The translations under genes were made by a program, and so were the position numbers. DNA of 64,000 nt from positions 682,001-746,000 of the forward strand of contig JADJXS010000001.1 of the NCBI GenBank assembly GCA_016710275.1, read 5' to 3'. Positions 16,667 through 26,220 of this stretch are shown here, piece by piece. The notes beneath the pieces are model-generated. The model ran no database searches. It was not told where the DNA came from and worked only from the letters and a program-made list of their open reading frames with translations. This DNA comes from Phycisphaerales bacterium (GTDB lineage Bacteria; Planctomycetota; Phycisphaerae; UBA1845; Fen-1342). Position 1 is the first letter of the stretch, and every line of letters begins with the position of its first letter.

Positions 16667-19600
16667 ATGCGAAACTCTCGAACTTTGCCGTTTGTGTTGC
16701 TGTTGGCGGCGTGGCTGCTTGCGGCGGGCTGCGAGTCTCCGCCGCGCTCGCAGCAGCCGCCCGTCACGCACACCGAGAAGCCGCGTCCCGCTCCCGAGCC
16801 TGCCGCGCCGCCGCCGGTCGCGGAGAAGCCGGTTGTTGAGAAGCCGGTTGCCGCGCGGCCGCTGCACGAGTTGAGCGAGAAGGAGTTCGCGGCGCACCTG
16901 GCCGCGCTGGCCGAGCGCCAGCCGGATGTGCGGCAGCGCGTCGTGGAGCTGGCGCGCGGCACGCTGGGGCAGCCCTATGAGATCTACCTGCTGGGCGAAT
17001 TCCCCTACGAGTTGTACGACCCCGATCCGATCTACAACCTGGCCCGCAGCGACTGCCTGACGTTTGTCGAGCACTGCTACGCGGCAGCGCTTTCCTCGGA
17101 TTTCATGTCCTATCTGCGGGCTTTGCAGCGCATCCGCTACAAGGACGGCGTGATCGGCATGCTCACGCGCAACCACTTCACGGAGGCGGATTGGAATCCG
17201 AACAATGCATTTCTGCTGACGGACGTGACCGCGGCGCTGGCCCCTGATTCCGAGCCGGCGCACGTCCCGCTGACGCAGGTCACGCGCCGGGCGGCGTTCT
17301 TCGCGAAGTTCCGCATCGGCGAGGACATTCCCGATCAGGAGCTGGTAGACACGTACATCCCGTCCGCCAATGTGCCGCGCATCGCCGATGCGCTGCGCGA
17401 GGCCGACATGATCCAGATCGTGCGCGGCAGCGAGGCGTCGCAGTGGGTGGGTCACACCGGGTTCTTTGTTCGGGGGGCGGATGGGGCGGCACATTTCCTG
17501 CATTCGGCCAATCCGCAGGTTCGCGAGGAGCCGCTGACCGAGTACCTGGCGAAAGATGCGCGCAGCGTGGGCATCAAGGTGCTGCGTCTGAAGGATGACC
17601 CGGCGGCGGCGATGGCGGCGGGACTGCGCGAGGCGACCGCGGCCACGCCGATCGATGAGGAGACGCTCTCCGGGGCGCTGTGCGACGCGCGGCGCGTGCT
17701 GATCAAGCCGGCGCTGGAGTCGCTGCGGGTGGATCATTCGCGCCGCTGCAACGCGGACTGGAGGGCGGCGATGAGCGTGCAGGCCTTGCGGCTGGAGAAG
17801 AACACGCCGACCGACCCGGCGCTGCAATCGGCGCTCGAGCGGATCGACGCGGCCGTCGCGGCGGAACTGGGGATGCCGGAGGAATCCCGCGCGCTGGGGG
17901 TGCTGGATCTGCAGACCGGGGCATTCGCGGCGTTCCGACCGGATGCGATTTTCTACGGCGCCAGCGTTCCCAAGATCAGCATCGCGCACGCCATGCTGGA
18001 GCGGTTTCCGCACCAGTTTCTGGATTACGACGAGCTGCTCTTCGACAAGATGTCGCGGATGCTCAAGCGGTCGGACAATGCCATCGCCGCCGAACTGAGC
18101 CAGGGGCCGGGCCTTGAGTACATCATGGAGCTGCAGTGCGGCGACAAGTACCGCTTCTATGACAAGGAGCACGGCGGGCTGTGGACCGGCAAGCACTATG
18201 GCATCGATGCGCCGCGCGTGGCCGATCCGATCGGCGGCCATTCGCACGCCGTCACCGTCCGCCAGTGCCTGCGGTTCTACCTGTTGATGGAGCAGGGCAA
18301 GCTGGTCAACGCGCGGCTCAGCGCGACGCTGCAATCGCTGTTCGCAGCGCCGAAGCTGGCCTTTCACAACCACAATTTCGTCGCCGGCCTGCATGGCCGC
18401 AACGCATCGCTGATCCGCAAGAGCGGCACCTGGGAGGACTGGCACCTGGATACCGCGCGGGTGCGCCACAACGGGCGGACCTACCTGATCGCCGGCGCCA
18501 CGCATCACCCGCGCGGCGAGGACTATCTCGCGCGGGTCGTCGCCGGGATTGACGAGCATCTGTGCGGCGCCGACCAGCGTCCCTGGCCCTATGCGCATCA
18601 CCTGTACTACCACGCCATGCAGCCGCCTGCCGCGGGAGTTCCGGTCACGCGCCACGTTCCGCCCGCGGGGGACATGACCGTTCGACCGGCCGCCAACGAG
18701 CAGCACTACACGCTCGCCGCGATTCACGCCGACGAGCCGTTCAACGAAGCGCTGGTCTCGTGGAACATCACCGCGCCCCCCAACGCCGGTTACGTCATTG
18801 AGCTGCGCGTGGGGCGCTTCGAGGAGAACCTCTGGTCGCCGTGGCTGCGGTTGGCAACGGTCGGCGCGCCGCTGCCCGCCGGCGCACCGGAAGTGACCTT
18901 TGCTCTGCGCGACGGCGAGAATCCCCTCGGCGCCGGCCGCATCGACGTGGATTACTTCCGCTCCGACGACCAGTTCACCGGCTACCAGGTGCGCATCCGC
19001 GCGGCCACGCAAAGCGCCACGCCGGCGGTCGTGAGGCTTGAGCACGTCGCCGTCTGCCTGAGCGACATGAGCGGCATCCCGCGCTCGCTGCCGCCGCGCA
19101 TCACGGACGCGGGCAACGACGCCAACCCCATGCCGGAATCCGTGCGCCGGCTGCCCGTGCCCTTCCGCAGCCAGAAAGTCGAGCGGAAGGAGCTGGCCGG
19201 CCGGGTGTGCAGCCCGACTTCATTGGCGATGGTGATGGCGTACCGCGGCGTCGAGCGGCCGACGCAGGAGGTCTGTGAGCGGGCCTTCGACAAGGCCAAC
19301 AACATCTACGGCAACTGGCCGCTCAACGTGCAGGCGGCCTTTGAGTTCGGCGTCCCGGGATTCCTGACGCGCTTTTCCAACTGGGCCGACGTGGAGCGCA
19401 GCATCATCGCCGGGCAGCCGCTCATCATTTCCGTGCGATCGGCGGAGCCGGGGGCCCTGCGCGGCGCTCCCTATCGCCAGACGGACGGCCACTTGCTCGT
19501 ATTGTGCGGTTTTGACGCGGAAGGGCGCGTTCTGGTGAATGACCCCGCGGCGCCGGATGCGGCGGGTGGCCAGCTCGCCTATCACCGGGAGGACCTGGAG

Positions 19601-19672
19601 CGCGCCTGGATGCGGGCCACCGGCGGCGTGGCGTATGTGCTGCTGGAGCCGCCGGCGCAGGGCGCGCCGTAG
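16667..19672 (+). CDS. Three-domain lipoprotein: DUF1460, beta-lactamase-like, C39-like
   Basis: A 1001-residue exported lipoprotein joining three enzyme-like domains. ATG 16667 follows GGAG (16655-16658), and TACAAT at 16635-16640 may be its -10. The signal ends in WLLAAGC and a Pro/Lys-rich linker follows. Domain 1 (about 60-340) resembles DUF1460 amidases, with Cys130 in NLARSDCLTFVEHCY and His263 in QWVGHTGFF. Domain 2 (about 395-650) has every serine beta-lactamase/DD-peptidase motif: S433-V-P-K436, S469-D-N and K585-S-G. A beta-rich linker follows. Domain 3 (about 825-1000) is C39-peptidase-like, with Cys848 in GRVCSPTSLAMVMAY, His942 in TDGHLLVLCGF and Asp959 in LVNDPAAPD. Cell-wall remodelling is the likely theme; substrates are unknown. 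Confidence 0.88.
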   Translation: MRNSRTLPFVLLLAAWLLAAGCESPPRSQQPPVTHTEKPRPAPEPAAPPPVAEKPVVEKPVAARPLHELSEKEFAAHLAALAERQPDVRQRVVELARGTLGQPYEIYLLGEFPYELYDPDPIYNLARSDCLTFVEHCYAAALSSDFMSYLRALQRIRYKDGVIGMLTRNHFTEADWNPNNAFLLTDVTAALAPDSEPAHVPLTQVTRRAAFFAKFRIGEDIPDQELVDTYIPSANVPRIADALREADMIQIVRGSEASQWVGHTGFFVRGADGAAHFLHSANPQVREEPLTEYLAKDARSVGIKVLRLKDDPAAAMAAGLREATAATPIDEETLSGALCDARRVLIKPALESLRVDHSRRCNADWRAAMSVQALRLEKNTPTDPALQSALERIDAAVAAELGMPEESRALGVLDLQTGAFAAFRPDAIFYGASVPKISIAHAMLERFPHQFLDYDELLFDKMSRMLKRSDNAIAAELSQGPGLEYIMELQCGDKYRFYDKEHGGLWTGKHYGIDAPRVADPIGGHSHAVTVRQCLRFYLLMEQGKLVNARLSATLQSLFAAPKLAFHNHNFVAGLHGRNASLIRKSGTWEDWHLDTARVRHNGRTYLIAGATHHPRGEDYLARVVAGIDEHLCGADQRPWPYAHHLYYHAMQPPAAGVPVTRHVPPAGDMTVRPAANEQHYTLAAIHADEPFNEALVSWNITAPPNAGYVIELRVGRFEENLWSPWLRLATVGAPLPAGAPEVTFALRDGENPLGAGRIDVDYFRSDDQFTGYQVRIRAATQSATPAVVRLEHVAVCLSDMSGIPRSLPPRITDAGNDANPMPESVRRLPVPFRSQKVERKELAGRVCSPTSLAMVMAYRGVERPTQEVCERAFDKANNIYGNWPLNVQAAFEFGVPGFLTRFSNWADVERSIIAGQPLIISVRSAEPGALRGAPYRQTDGHLLVLCGFDAEGRVLVNDPAAPDAAGGQLAYHREDLERAWMRATGGVAYVLLEPPAQGAP

Positions 19673-19755
19673 GCGGGCTGATGGGCTGCTTTCCCGGCGC
19701 CGGTGTGCTGTGAGCCGTGCGAGCCGTTGCGCTGTTTCGGGAGGATTGATCGCCG

Positions 19756-20775
19756 ATGGCGCATTTTGATCTGCCGCTCGATGCATTGCGCGGCTATGAG
19801 CCGCAGATTGCGATTCCGGCGGATTTTGACGCCTTCTGGCGCGAAACACTCGATCAGACCCGCGCCGCCCCACTCGACGCGACGTTTGTCGATGTCTCGG
19901 ATAGCGCCTATCAGCTCGTATTGGTGCAGGATGTCGCCTTCTGCGGCTTTGGCGGCACGCGCATCCGCGGATGGATGATTCTGCCGCGGGACCGCGCGGA
20001 TGCAATGGAAACGGATATGCCTTCGCAACGCGGGCTGGCGTGCCTGGTGAGCTTCGTCGGCTATGGCGGCGGGCGCTCGCTGCCGATCGATCACCTCGCG
20101 CCGGCAGTGGCGGGGCTGGCGCACTTCGTGATGGACACGCGCGGGCAGGGGGCCGGCTGGTCGGCCGGGGATACGCCGGATGATGTGGGGAGCGGGCCGG
20201 CGGCGGCGGGTTTTCTGACGCGCGGCATCGATTCGCCGCAGACCTACTATTATCGCCGGGTCTTTGCCGACGCCGTGCGCGCCGTCGAGGCGGCGGCGGC
20301 GCATCCGCTGGTCGATTCCTCGCGGATCGCCGTCGGCGGCGCCAGCCAGGGTGGAGCCATCGCGATTGCGGCCGCGGCGCTCGCGCCGCAGCGGGTGGCG
20401 GCGCTGGTGGCGGATGTGCCGTTTCTGTGTCACGTGCGGCGCGCGGCGACGTTGACGGATCAACCGCCGTATGCCGAGTTGGCGGCCTATGCTCGTGCGC
20501 AGCGCGAGCGCGTCGAGCGGGTTTTCGAGACGCTGGGCTATTTTGACGGGGCGAATCTCGCGACGCGGATCAGCGCCCCGTCGCTGTGGTCGGCGGCGCT
20601 GATGGATCTGATCTGCCCGCCGAGCACCGTTTTCGCGGCGTACAACCGGGTGCGATCGGCGAAGGAGATGTGCGTCTACGAGTTCAACGGGCACGAGGGG
20701 GGCGGTGCGCTGCACGCGGCGCGGCGGCTGCGCTGGCTGCAACAGCAGCTTGGAGCGCAACCGCCGCGGGCGTGA
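19756..20775 (+). CDS. Acetylxylan esterase / cephalosporin deacetylase (CE7-like)
   Basis: An alpha/beta hydrolase of 339 residues of the AXE1 type, removing acetyl groups from xylo-oligosaccharides or similar small esters. Visible features: the family N-terminus DFDAFWRETL, oxyanion-region FVGYGGGRSLP, VMDTRGQGAGWS, nucleophile Ser in GGASQGGAIA, catalytic Asp around MDLICPPST and catalytic His in FNGHEGGG. No signal peptide is seen, so it should be cytoplasmic. GGGAGG sits 11 bases before the ATG. It follows the three-domain lipoprotein by 83 bases in the same direction and may share its transcript. Confidence 0.92.
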   Translation: MAHFDLPLDALRGYEPQIAIPADFDAFWRETLDQTRAAPLDATFVDVSDSAYQLVLVQDVAFCGFGGTRIRGWMILPRDRADAMETDMPSQRGLACLVSFVGYGGGRSLPIDHLAPAVAGLAHFVMDTRGQGAGWSAGDTPDDVGSGPAAAGFLTRGIDSPQTYYYRRVFADAVRAVEAAAAHPLVDSSRIAVGGASQGGAIAIAAAALAPQRVAALVADVPFLCHVRRAATLTDQPPYAELAAYARAQRERVERVFETLGYFDGANLATRISAPSLWSAALMDLICPPSTVFAAYNRVRSAKEMCVYEFNGHEGGGALHAARRLRWLQQQLGAQPPRA

Positions 20776-20792
20776 TTTCGCTTGCGTTCCGC

Positions 20793-21404
20793 TTATTCAG
20801 GCGGGGCGGTTTCGCGCTCGGCCTTGCCATCGCGGAAGGTGACGTCGCAGGCCGGGCAGGCGCCGTCGGTCAGCATGGCGACTGCGCAGGATTCGCACTT
20901 GGTGCGGGCCGCCTCGGTGATGATCTTGTGAGAGGTGACGGCGCGACCGAAGGTGGCGCGGTCCTTGAAGGAGCGTCCGCCGACGTAACCGACGGCGCAG
21001 CTTTCACACCAGCCGCCCTCCTTGGCCGCCTTGCGGCAGCCTTCGCACTTGCTCTTTTCGGCGTCGGCCCGTTCACCGACCAGCACGGCGTGAGCGGCCA
21101 GCGGGTAGGCGCGGTTCTTGATGACGCCGACGCGGCACTTGGCGCAGGCTCCGCCGCTCTTGACCGCTTCCTTGCAGCCGGCGCACTCGAGCTTGTCGCG
21201 GTCGATCTCCTTGCCGGAGAGGGCGTCGTGCAGCTTCTTGTTGTGAATGCTGACGCCGGCGAAGAAGCCGTGCTTGCAGGTGCCGCACCAGGCGTCCTCT
21301 TTCGCGGCGCGTTCGCAACACTCGCCGCCCGCCAGCGCGGAGGCATTCAGACCTGCGACGGCGACGGCAATCACCGCCCACAGTGTCGAGACTCGGGGTT
21401 TCAT
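20793..21404 (-). CDS. Secreted Cys-rich repeat protein
   Basis: A 203-residue exported protein of unknown function. The signal peptide (LWAVIAVAVAGLNASALAGG) is followed by three repeats of about 48 residues and a partial fourth. The unit is CxxCxxAxxxGxxCxxCxxG, then a basic/aromatic stretch and Lys before the next CxxC, for example CEGCRKAAKEGGWCESC. The first unit has an altered first Cys pair (GECCE). CxxCH is absent, so it is not a c-type cytochrome; zinc-ribbon or disulfide use is more likely. It is convergent with the esterase gene (17 bases apart) and lies downstream of ftsK on the same strand. Confidence 0.8.
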   Translation of the reverse strand: MKPRVSTLWAVIAVAVAGLNASALAGGECCERAAKEDAWCGTCKHGFFAGVSIHNKKLHDALSGKEIDRDKLECAGCKEAVKSGGACAKCRVGVIKNRAYPLAAHAVLVGERADAEKSKCEGCRKAAKEGGWCESCAVGYVGGRSFKDRATFGRAVTSHKIITEAARTKCESCAVAMLTDGACPACDVTFRDGKAERETAPPE

Positions 21405-21554
21405 GGACCGGTTCCTTACAATCGGGGTAGCATCAGGCGTTTGTCCGCGGCCGACGCGACCGCGTACGGGTTTATTATCCGATTCGGTCGCCGCGGATGC
21501 AGGGGCGCGGGATGGGTCCGAGAAAAGCGGCGGCGGCTGCCGGGCGAAGGTCTG

Positions 21555-24155
21555 TCACTCGTCTGCGGTCTCGGCGGATTCTTCGGAGTCGCGCTGCCGC
21601 TTGATCGCGGCCCATTCTTCCTTGGTGATGGCGATCTCGCGGGCCTGGCTGCCCTTGTAGTCGCCGACGATGCCGGCCATTGCCATCTGATCGACGAGTC
21701 GCGAAGCGCGGCCGTAGCCGATGTTGAGGCGGCGCTGCAGCAGGCTGACGGAGCCGCGGCCGGTTTCGAGGATGATCTCGACGGCCTGGTCGAACAGCTC
21801 GTCGCGTTCGGTGGCGTTGGCGGCGTTGGGGTCGGGGATGCGCACGAGTTCGGGGTGGTAGCGCGGCTCGCCGAACTGGCGGACGTGCTTGACGATGCGC
21901 CGCAGTTCGTCATCGCCGATGAAGGTGCCCTGGGCGCGGACGAGCTTGGCGCTGCCCGGCGGCAGGTAGAGCATGTCGCCCTGGCCCATCAGCACTTCGC
22001 CGCCGTTCTGGTCGAGGACGATGCGCGAGTCCAGCCGGGAGGAGACGCGGAAGGCGATGCGGCTGGGCAGGTTGCTCTTGATCAGGCCGGTGACGACGTT
22101 GGCCTGCGGGCGCTGGGTGCTGACGATCAGGTGGATGCCGACGGCGCGGCTCTTCTGGGCCAGGCGGCAGAGATAGAACTCGACCTCCTTGGCGCTGGTC
22201 ATCATCAGGTCGGCCAGCTCGTCGATGATGATGACGATGTAGGGGAGCTGGACCGGGATCTTGGCCATGTCCTCGTCGCCTGCGCCGAGCCGCTCGCGCA
22301 GCCCGGCTTCGCCGAGGCGGTTGTAGGAGCGGATGTCCTTGACGCCGACTTCGGCGAGCAAGGCGTATCGTTCGTCCATCTTGGTCGTCGCCCAGTCCAG
22401 GATGCTCTCGGCCTTGCTCATCTCCGTGACGATCGGGCACATCAGGTGCGGCACGTCCTTGAAGACGCTCAGCTCGACCACCTTGGGATCGACGAGGATC
22501 AGGTTGACCTCGCCGGGGGTGCGCGAGAGCAGGATGGACATCACGATGGAGCTGATGCAGACGGATTTTCCCGAGCCGGTTGTTCCGGCGACCAGCAGGT
22601 GCGGCATCTTGGTCAGGTCGCCGACCAGCGGCGCGCCGCTGGCGTCCTTGCCCAGGTAGAGCGGGATGGCGTGCGATTCGCTGCGCGGCGGCGTGGCCAG
22701 CATCAACTCGCGCAGCCGCACCTTCTCCTTGTCGATGTTGGGCACTTCGATGCCGATGGTGTTCTTGCCCGGCAGAGGGGCCACGACGCGCACCGCGGGG
22801 GCGCGCAGCGCCCGCGCCAGGTCGTTTGACAGGGAGACGATCTGGCTGACCTTGATTCCCGGGGCCAGCCGCAGCTCGAAAACCGTGATCACCGGGCCGG
22901 TCTCAATGGCGACGACCTGCACCTCCAGCTTGAATTCGTTGAGCGTCTGCTCCAGGACGAAGGCTTTTTCGCGGCAGGCGCTTTCGATGGAATCGCGGTT
23001 TACGGGAACCAGCTCATCGAGCAGGGAGAGCGGCGGCAGTTCGTAGTTCTCATCCGGCTTGGGGAGGTCCGCCGCCGGGTTGCTGCGTGCGGGCTTCGCC
23101 TGCATCGGCCGCACCAGCAGCGGCGCGGAGCTGAGCGCTGCGCCGTCGATGGCGCGCTCGGCGGCGATTGCACCGGGCGCATCGGCGATCAGATCGTCCT
23201 CTTCGTCCAGCTGGTGTTGGGGGGCGGCGGGGCGGTCCGTGGCGCGTCCAGCGTCTGCGGCGTGCGTCGACGCGGGTCGGCGGCCGGCGGCCGGCGCGGC
23301 GCTGGAGGGTTCGGAATCGGGGGCGCTTGCCGAATCGGGGCTGTCGTCATCGAGGGCGGCATCGTCCGGTTCCACCGACGGTTGAGCGACGGTGCGGTTG
23401 GATCGTGCGCCGGCGGGCTTGCGGGCCGTCGGCTCGGCTTCGGGTTCGCCGGTGCCGAGCAGCAACTGGCGGATTCGTCCGCCGGCGGGCGCGGCGGTCG
23501 GTCCGGGGGCGGCGTTGAGTCGATCGGTGACGCGCTGCACGCCGTCGCGCAGGGCTGCGCCGGCGGTGACGATCGCCTGGCCGGAGGCGGAAAGGACGGG
23601 GCCGCTGTTGCGCCCGGCCCAGCGCGCGCCGCGCAGGGCGTGCAGGACGATTTCGTCGGCGGCCAGGATCAGCCCGACGAGGAACGTGGAGGCCAGCACG
23701 ATGACCGAGCCGAGCGTGGCCAGGTTGGTTGCGAGTAGGGAGCCGAGGACGGCGCCGACGGTGCCGCCCGGCCCGGAGAGCAGGTAGCCATCCGACGGGG
23801 GGATGAACATCGCGCCGGCGGAAGCGACGGAAGCGACGACCATCAGAAGGCCGATTGCGCGCAGCAGCCGATCCCCGACGCGCACGCCGTGGGCCTGGCC
23901 GATGACGAAAAGCGTGAGCAGGGCGCAGAGGGGATAGGCCCCAACGCCGAGGTGATGAAACGCGACAAAGGCGACGTGCGCACCGATGGTGCGGCAGAGA
24001 TTGTGCGGCGGGTCGTTCTGCGGCCAGATCGACGTGGAGGGCGGATCGGCGGCGCTGAAGCTCAGCAGGCAGGCCCAGCCGAAGGCGACGACGGCCCAGC
24101 CGAAAATGGTGAAGCAGAAGCGGAGAGCGGCGAGACGATGCTCGGTTCGGACCAT
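21555..24155 (-). CDS. ftsK: FtsK/SpoIIIE DNA translocase
   Basis: A hexameric septal DNA pump of 866 residues that clears and aligns chromosome termini at division. The N-terminus has four TM segments (to about residue 175). A variable Pro/Ala/Ser-rich linker runs to about 350. The motor domains follow, with Walker A AGTTGSGKS near residue 523, Walker B LILVDPKVVEL near 550 and STQRPQANVVTG. The C-terminal winged-helix gamma domain (LLQRRLNIGYGRASRLVDQM) would read KOPS-type polar sequences and contact XerD. Length and order are normal for the family. Transcribed away from the alkaline-phosphatase-superfamily gene. Confidence 0.97.
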   Translation of the reverse strand: MVRTEHRLAALRFCFTIFGWAVVAFGWACLLSFSAADPPSTSIWPQNDPPHNLCRTIGAHVAFVAFHHLGVGAYPLCALLTLFVIGQAHGVRVGDRLLRAIGLLMVVASVASAGAMFIPPSDGYLLSGPGGTVGAVLGSLLATNLATLGSVIVLASTFLVGLILAADEIVLHALRGARWAGRNSGPVLSASGQAIVTAGAALRDGVQRVTDRLNAAPGPTAAPAGGRIRQLLLGTGEPEAEPTARKPAGARSNRTVAQPSVEPDDAALDDDSPDSASAPDSEPSSAAPAAGRRPASTHAADAGRATDRPAAPQHQLDEEDDLIADAPGAIAAERAIDGAALSSAPLLVRPMQAKPARSNPAADLPKPDENYELPPLSLLDELVPVNRDSIESACREKAFVLEQTLNEFKLEVQVVAIETGPVITVFELRLAPGIKVSQIVSLSNDLARALRAPAVRVVAPLPGKNTIGIEVPNIDKEKVRLRELMLATPPRSESHAIPLYLGKDASGAPLVGDLTKMPHLLVAGTTGSGKSVCISSIVMSILLSRTPGEVNLILVDPKVVELSVFKDVPHLMCPIVTEMSKAESILDWATTKMDERYALLAEVGVKDIRSYNRLGEAGLRERLGAGDEDMAKIPVQLPYIVIIIDELADLMMTSAKEVEFYLCRLAQKSRAVGIHLIVSTQRPQANVVTGLIKSNLPSRIAFRVSSRLDSRIVLDQNGGEVLMGQGDMLYLPPGSAKLVRAQGTFIGDDELRRIVKHVRQFGEPRYHPELVRIPDPNAANATERDELFDQAVEIILETGRGSVSLLQRRLNIGYGRASRLVDQMAMAGIVGDYKGSQAREIAITKEEWAAIKRQRDSEESAETADE

Positions 24156-24485
24156 GCGTTCATCCGTGAACAGATGGCGGAAGCGGACGATCAGCCCGAC
24201 CGGCCGCGGACACCGCGCCCGGCGCGGACCCCTTCCGCGTTGAGGGGATGATAGCGGAATTCTGCGGGGAGATGAGGGAAAAGTGTGTGGAGGTGCGGAA
24301 ACCGGGGCTGATTTCGTTGAGTCGGGGCGGGAAGTGCCGTGATGTGGCGACGCCCTTCCGGGCGGGGGATTAGAAGATGCGCCGGGCAGAGGCCCGTTGC
24401 CACGCAGCTATGAACACCCACGACCCCAAGAATTCACCTGACGAATGCCGAGAGGATGGCGGGAGCTTGTTGTCGAGGAGATCGC
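24156..24485. other. Divergent intergenic region, ftsK / AP-superfamily hydrolase
   Basis: 330 bp that must carry both promoters. On the minus strand TATCAT (complement of 24248-24253) is a possible ftsK -10 without a clear -35. On the plus strand only the GAGGAG ribosome binding site at 24475-24480 is convincing. No gene is seen. Confidence 0.4.
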
Positions 24486-26039
24486 ATGGCCGCCCGTCGT
24501 CCGCATGTATTGCTGATCTGCGTTGACGCGCTGCGTTACGACTGCGTGAACTGGCAGCCGCAGACGCCCTATTTCGATTTGTTCAACATGACGAGGCGGC
24601 TGACCACGCCGGCGCTCGACGGCCTGGCCGCGCAGAGTGTGCGCTTTCCGCGGGCGGGCAGTCACGCCGGGTATACGCCGCTTTCGCTGGCCACCACGCT
24701 CACCGGCACCTACGCCCGCGGGCATGGCGTGATCGACTTTCAGAACACGACCTGCCGGCCGCACATTCGTTCGCTGCCGGAGTTGTTTGCCGCCGCGGGA
24801 TATCGCACGGCGGCGGTCTGCGGCCCGGAGTGGTTCGGGTCACTGGGACTGGCGCGCGGGGTGGAGCGGGTCGGGCAGGATGAACGGATCGTGCTCGATG
24901 CGCTGGCCGAACCGGATGATGCGCCGCTGTTCGCGTTCGTTCATTTCAATGACGTGCACTCGCCCTACGGCTACACGTTCTGGGACGATCCCGCCTGCGA
25001 CAACCGCGACTTCGCCCTGTTCATGTGGACGCACTTCGGCCTGCAGGTGGACCTGGCGAAGCGCGAGTTCGTCGATCGGGAGGGACGGCGGGCCGGCCTG
25101 GATCAATGGGACGGGCTGGTGGCGTCAGGCTGTCCGGCGGATCGGCACGTGGAACGGGCGCTGCTGCTGTTCAAGGCCTATCTGCATGGGATTGAAAAAT
25201 TCGACCAGGTGCGGCTGACGCGGTTTGTGGAGGCGCTTCGCGGCAGCGGGGCGCTGGATTCCTCGATCGTGTGCGTGTTTGCCGACCACGGGGAGATCGT
25301 GGCGCCGCGGATGCCGTGGGTGCTGGGGCATGGGAAGTTCCTGACGGAGCAGTTGCAGCGGGTGCCGCTGATGATTCGAGCGCCCGGGCTGCGAGCGCGG
25401 GATGCAGCGCCGCTGGCGGGGTTGGTGGATCTGCCGCCGACGCTGCTGGAGCTGGCCGGGCTGGAGCGCCTCTGGGGCGAATTGGAGTACGAACGGGATG
25501 GGCGGTCGCTGTTGCCGGCGATGGAGTCGGACCGGGCCGTGCAGGCGTCTTACTTTCAGGAGGGGTGGTCGGTGCGTGTGGCGGCGGATCGGGCCTGGCC
25601 GACATTGTTTCAGAGGGCGATTCGGACGCAGGAGGATCAACTGATCGTCGCGCAGGGGCGGGAGCTGGTGGCCGAGGAGTATGAGGCGCTGCCGCTGGAG
25701 GCGGCGGCCCGGTACTTCGTCGAGCGCGGGTTGGGGGAGATTCCGTATCCGCAGACGTGCGAAGAACTGGCGGGGCACCTGCGGGCGGGGGTCGGCCGGG
25801 CGCGGATGGCGGCTGAAATTGAGCGTGCCCAGCCGCGGTATCAGTGCTTTGACGTGGGGCGGGATCCGCATCAGCGCAGCCCGCGGGTGTTTGGCCGGGC
25901 GACGGCCGATGCCCGGGAGCGGAGCTGGATCGAGGAAATTGACCGGCTGACGGGGACGGGGAATGGGACGGGGCTGTCGGCGGGAGCGGAGGAGGCGATT
26001 CTGAAACATCTGGGAGCGCTGGGGTATGTGGAGGCGTAA
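24486..26039 (+). CDS. Alkaline-phosphatase-superfamily hydrolase (sulfatase-like)
   Basis: A 517-residue enzyme with the sulfatase/phosphodiesterase fold. ATG 24486 is set by GAGGAG five bases upstream. Metal-binding motifs are present: HVLLICVDALRYDC at the N-terminus, VFADHGE near bases 25270-25290 and GHGKFLTEQLQRVPLMIRA after it. The catalytic region reads SHAGYTPLSLATTLTGTYAR, where sulfatases have C/S-x-P-x-R for formylglycine, so it lacks that signature. A phosphomonoester or phosphodiester substrate with a Thr or other nucleophile is more likely than a sulfate ester. No signal peptide is visible. It ends 181 bases before tRNA-Thr. Confidence 0.87.
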   Translation: MAARRPHVLLICVDALRYDCVNWQPQTPYFDLFNMTRRLTTPALDGLAAQSVRFPRAGSHAGYTPLSLATTLTGTYARGHGVIDFQNTTCRPHIRSLPELFAAAGYRTAAVCGPEWFGSLGLARGVERVGQDERIVLDALAEPDDAPLFAFVHFNDVHSPYGYTFWDDPACDNRDFALFMWTHFGLQVDLAKREFVDREGRRAGLDQWDGLVASGCPADRHVERALLLFKAYLHGIEKFDQVRLTRFVEALRGSGALDSSIVCVFADHGEIVAPRMPWVLGHGKFLTEQLQRVPLMIRAPGLRARDAAPLAGLVDLPPTLLELAGLERLWGELEYERDGRSLLPAMESDRAVQASYFQEGWSVRVAADRAWPTLFQRAIRTQEDQLIVAQGRELVAEEYEALPLEAAARYFVERGLGEIPYPQTCEELAGHLRAGVGRARMAAEIERAQPRYQCFDVGRDPHQRSPRVFGRATADARERSWIEEIDRLTGTGNGTGLSAGAEEAILKHLGALGYVEA

Positions 26040-26125
26040 GCGGTTTTGGCGGCTTTGGTTGCGCGGATTGGAGGAAAGGGGAGCAGGAAGTTCGGGTCGA
26101 TGGTCGGGAGGGGTGATTTCGGCGT

Positions 26126-26153
26126 TTGACAAGGGTGGGGGCATTCGTACAAT
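26126..26153 (+). promoter_or_regulatory. Sigma-70-type promoter for tRNA-Thr / tuf
   Basis: TTGACA (26126-26131) and TACAAT (26148-26153) are separated by 16 bases. It is the clearest promoter in the window and lies 67 bases before tRNA-Thr, as expected for a strong translation-gene promoter. Confidence 0.8.
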
Positions 26154-26220
26154 GCTCAATCCGGTTTTTTGGCCGGTCCGCAGTACTGGTCTGTCCACGA
26201 CGTGGTTTACCGCCGTCGGT

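Noticed and set aside
16634..19045. Open frame of about 800 codons opposite the three-domain lipoprotein
   Set aside because: Same shadow effect; composition His/Arg/Val-biased and the plus-strand gene has full catalytic motifs.
20793..21404. Multiheme cytochrome
   Set aside because: Many CxxC pairs but no CxxCH heme motif.
24486..26039. Classical formylglycine sulfatase
   Set aside because: The C/S-x-P-x-R sequence is missing.
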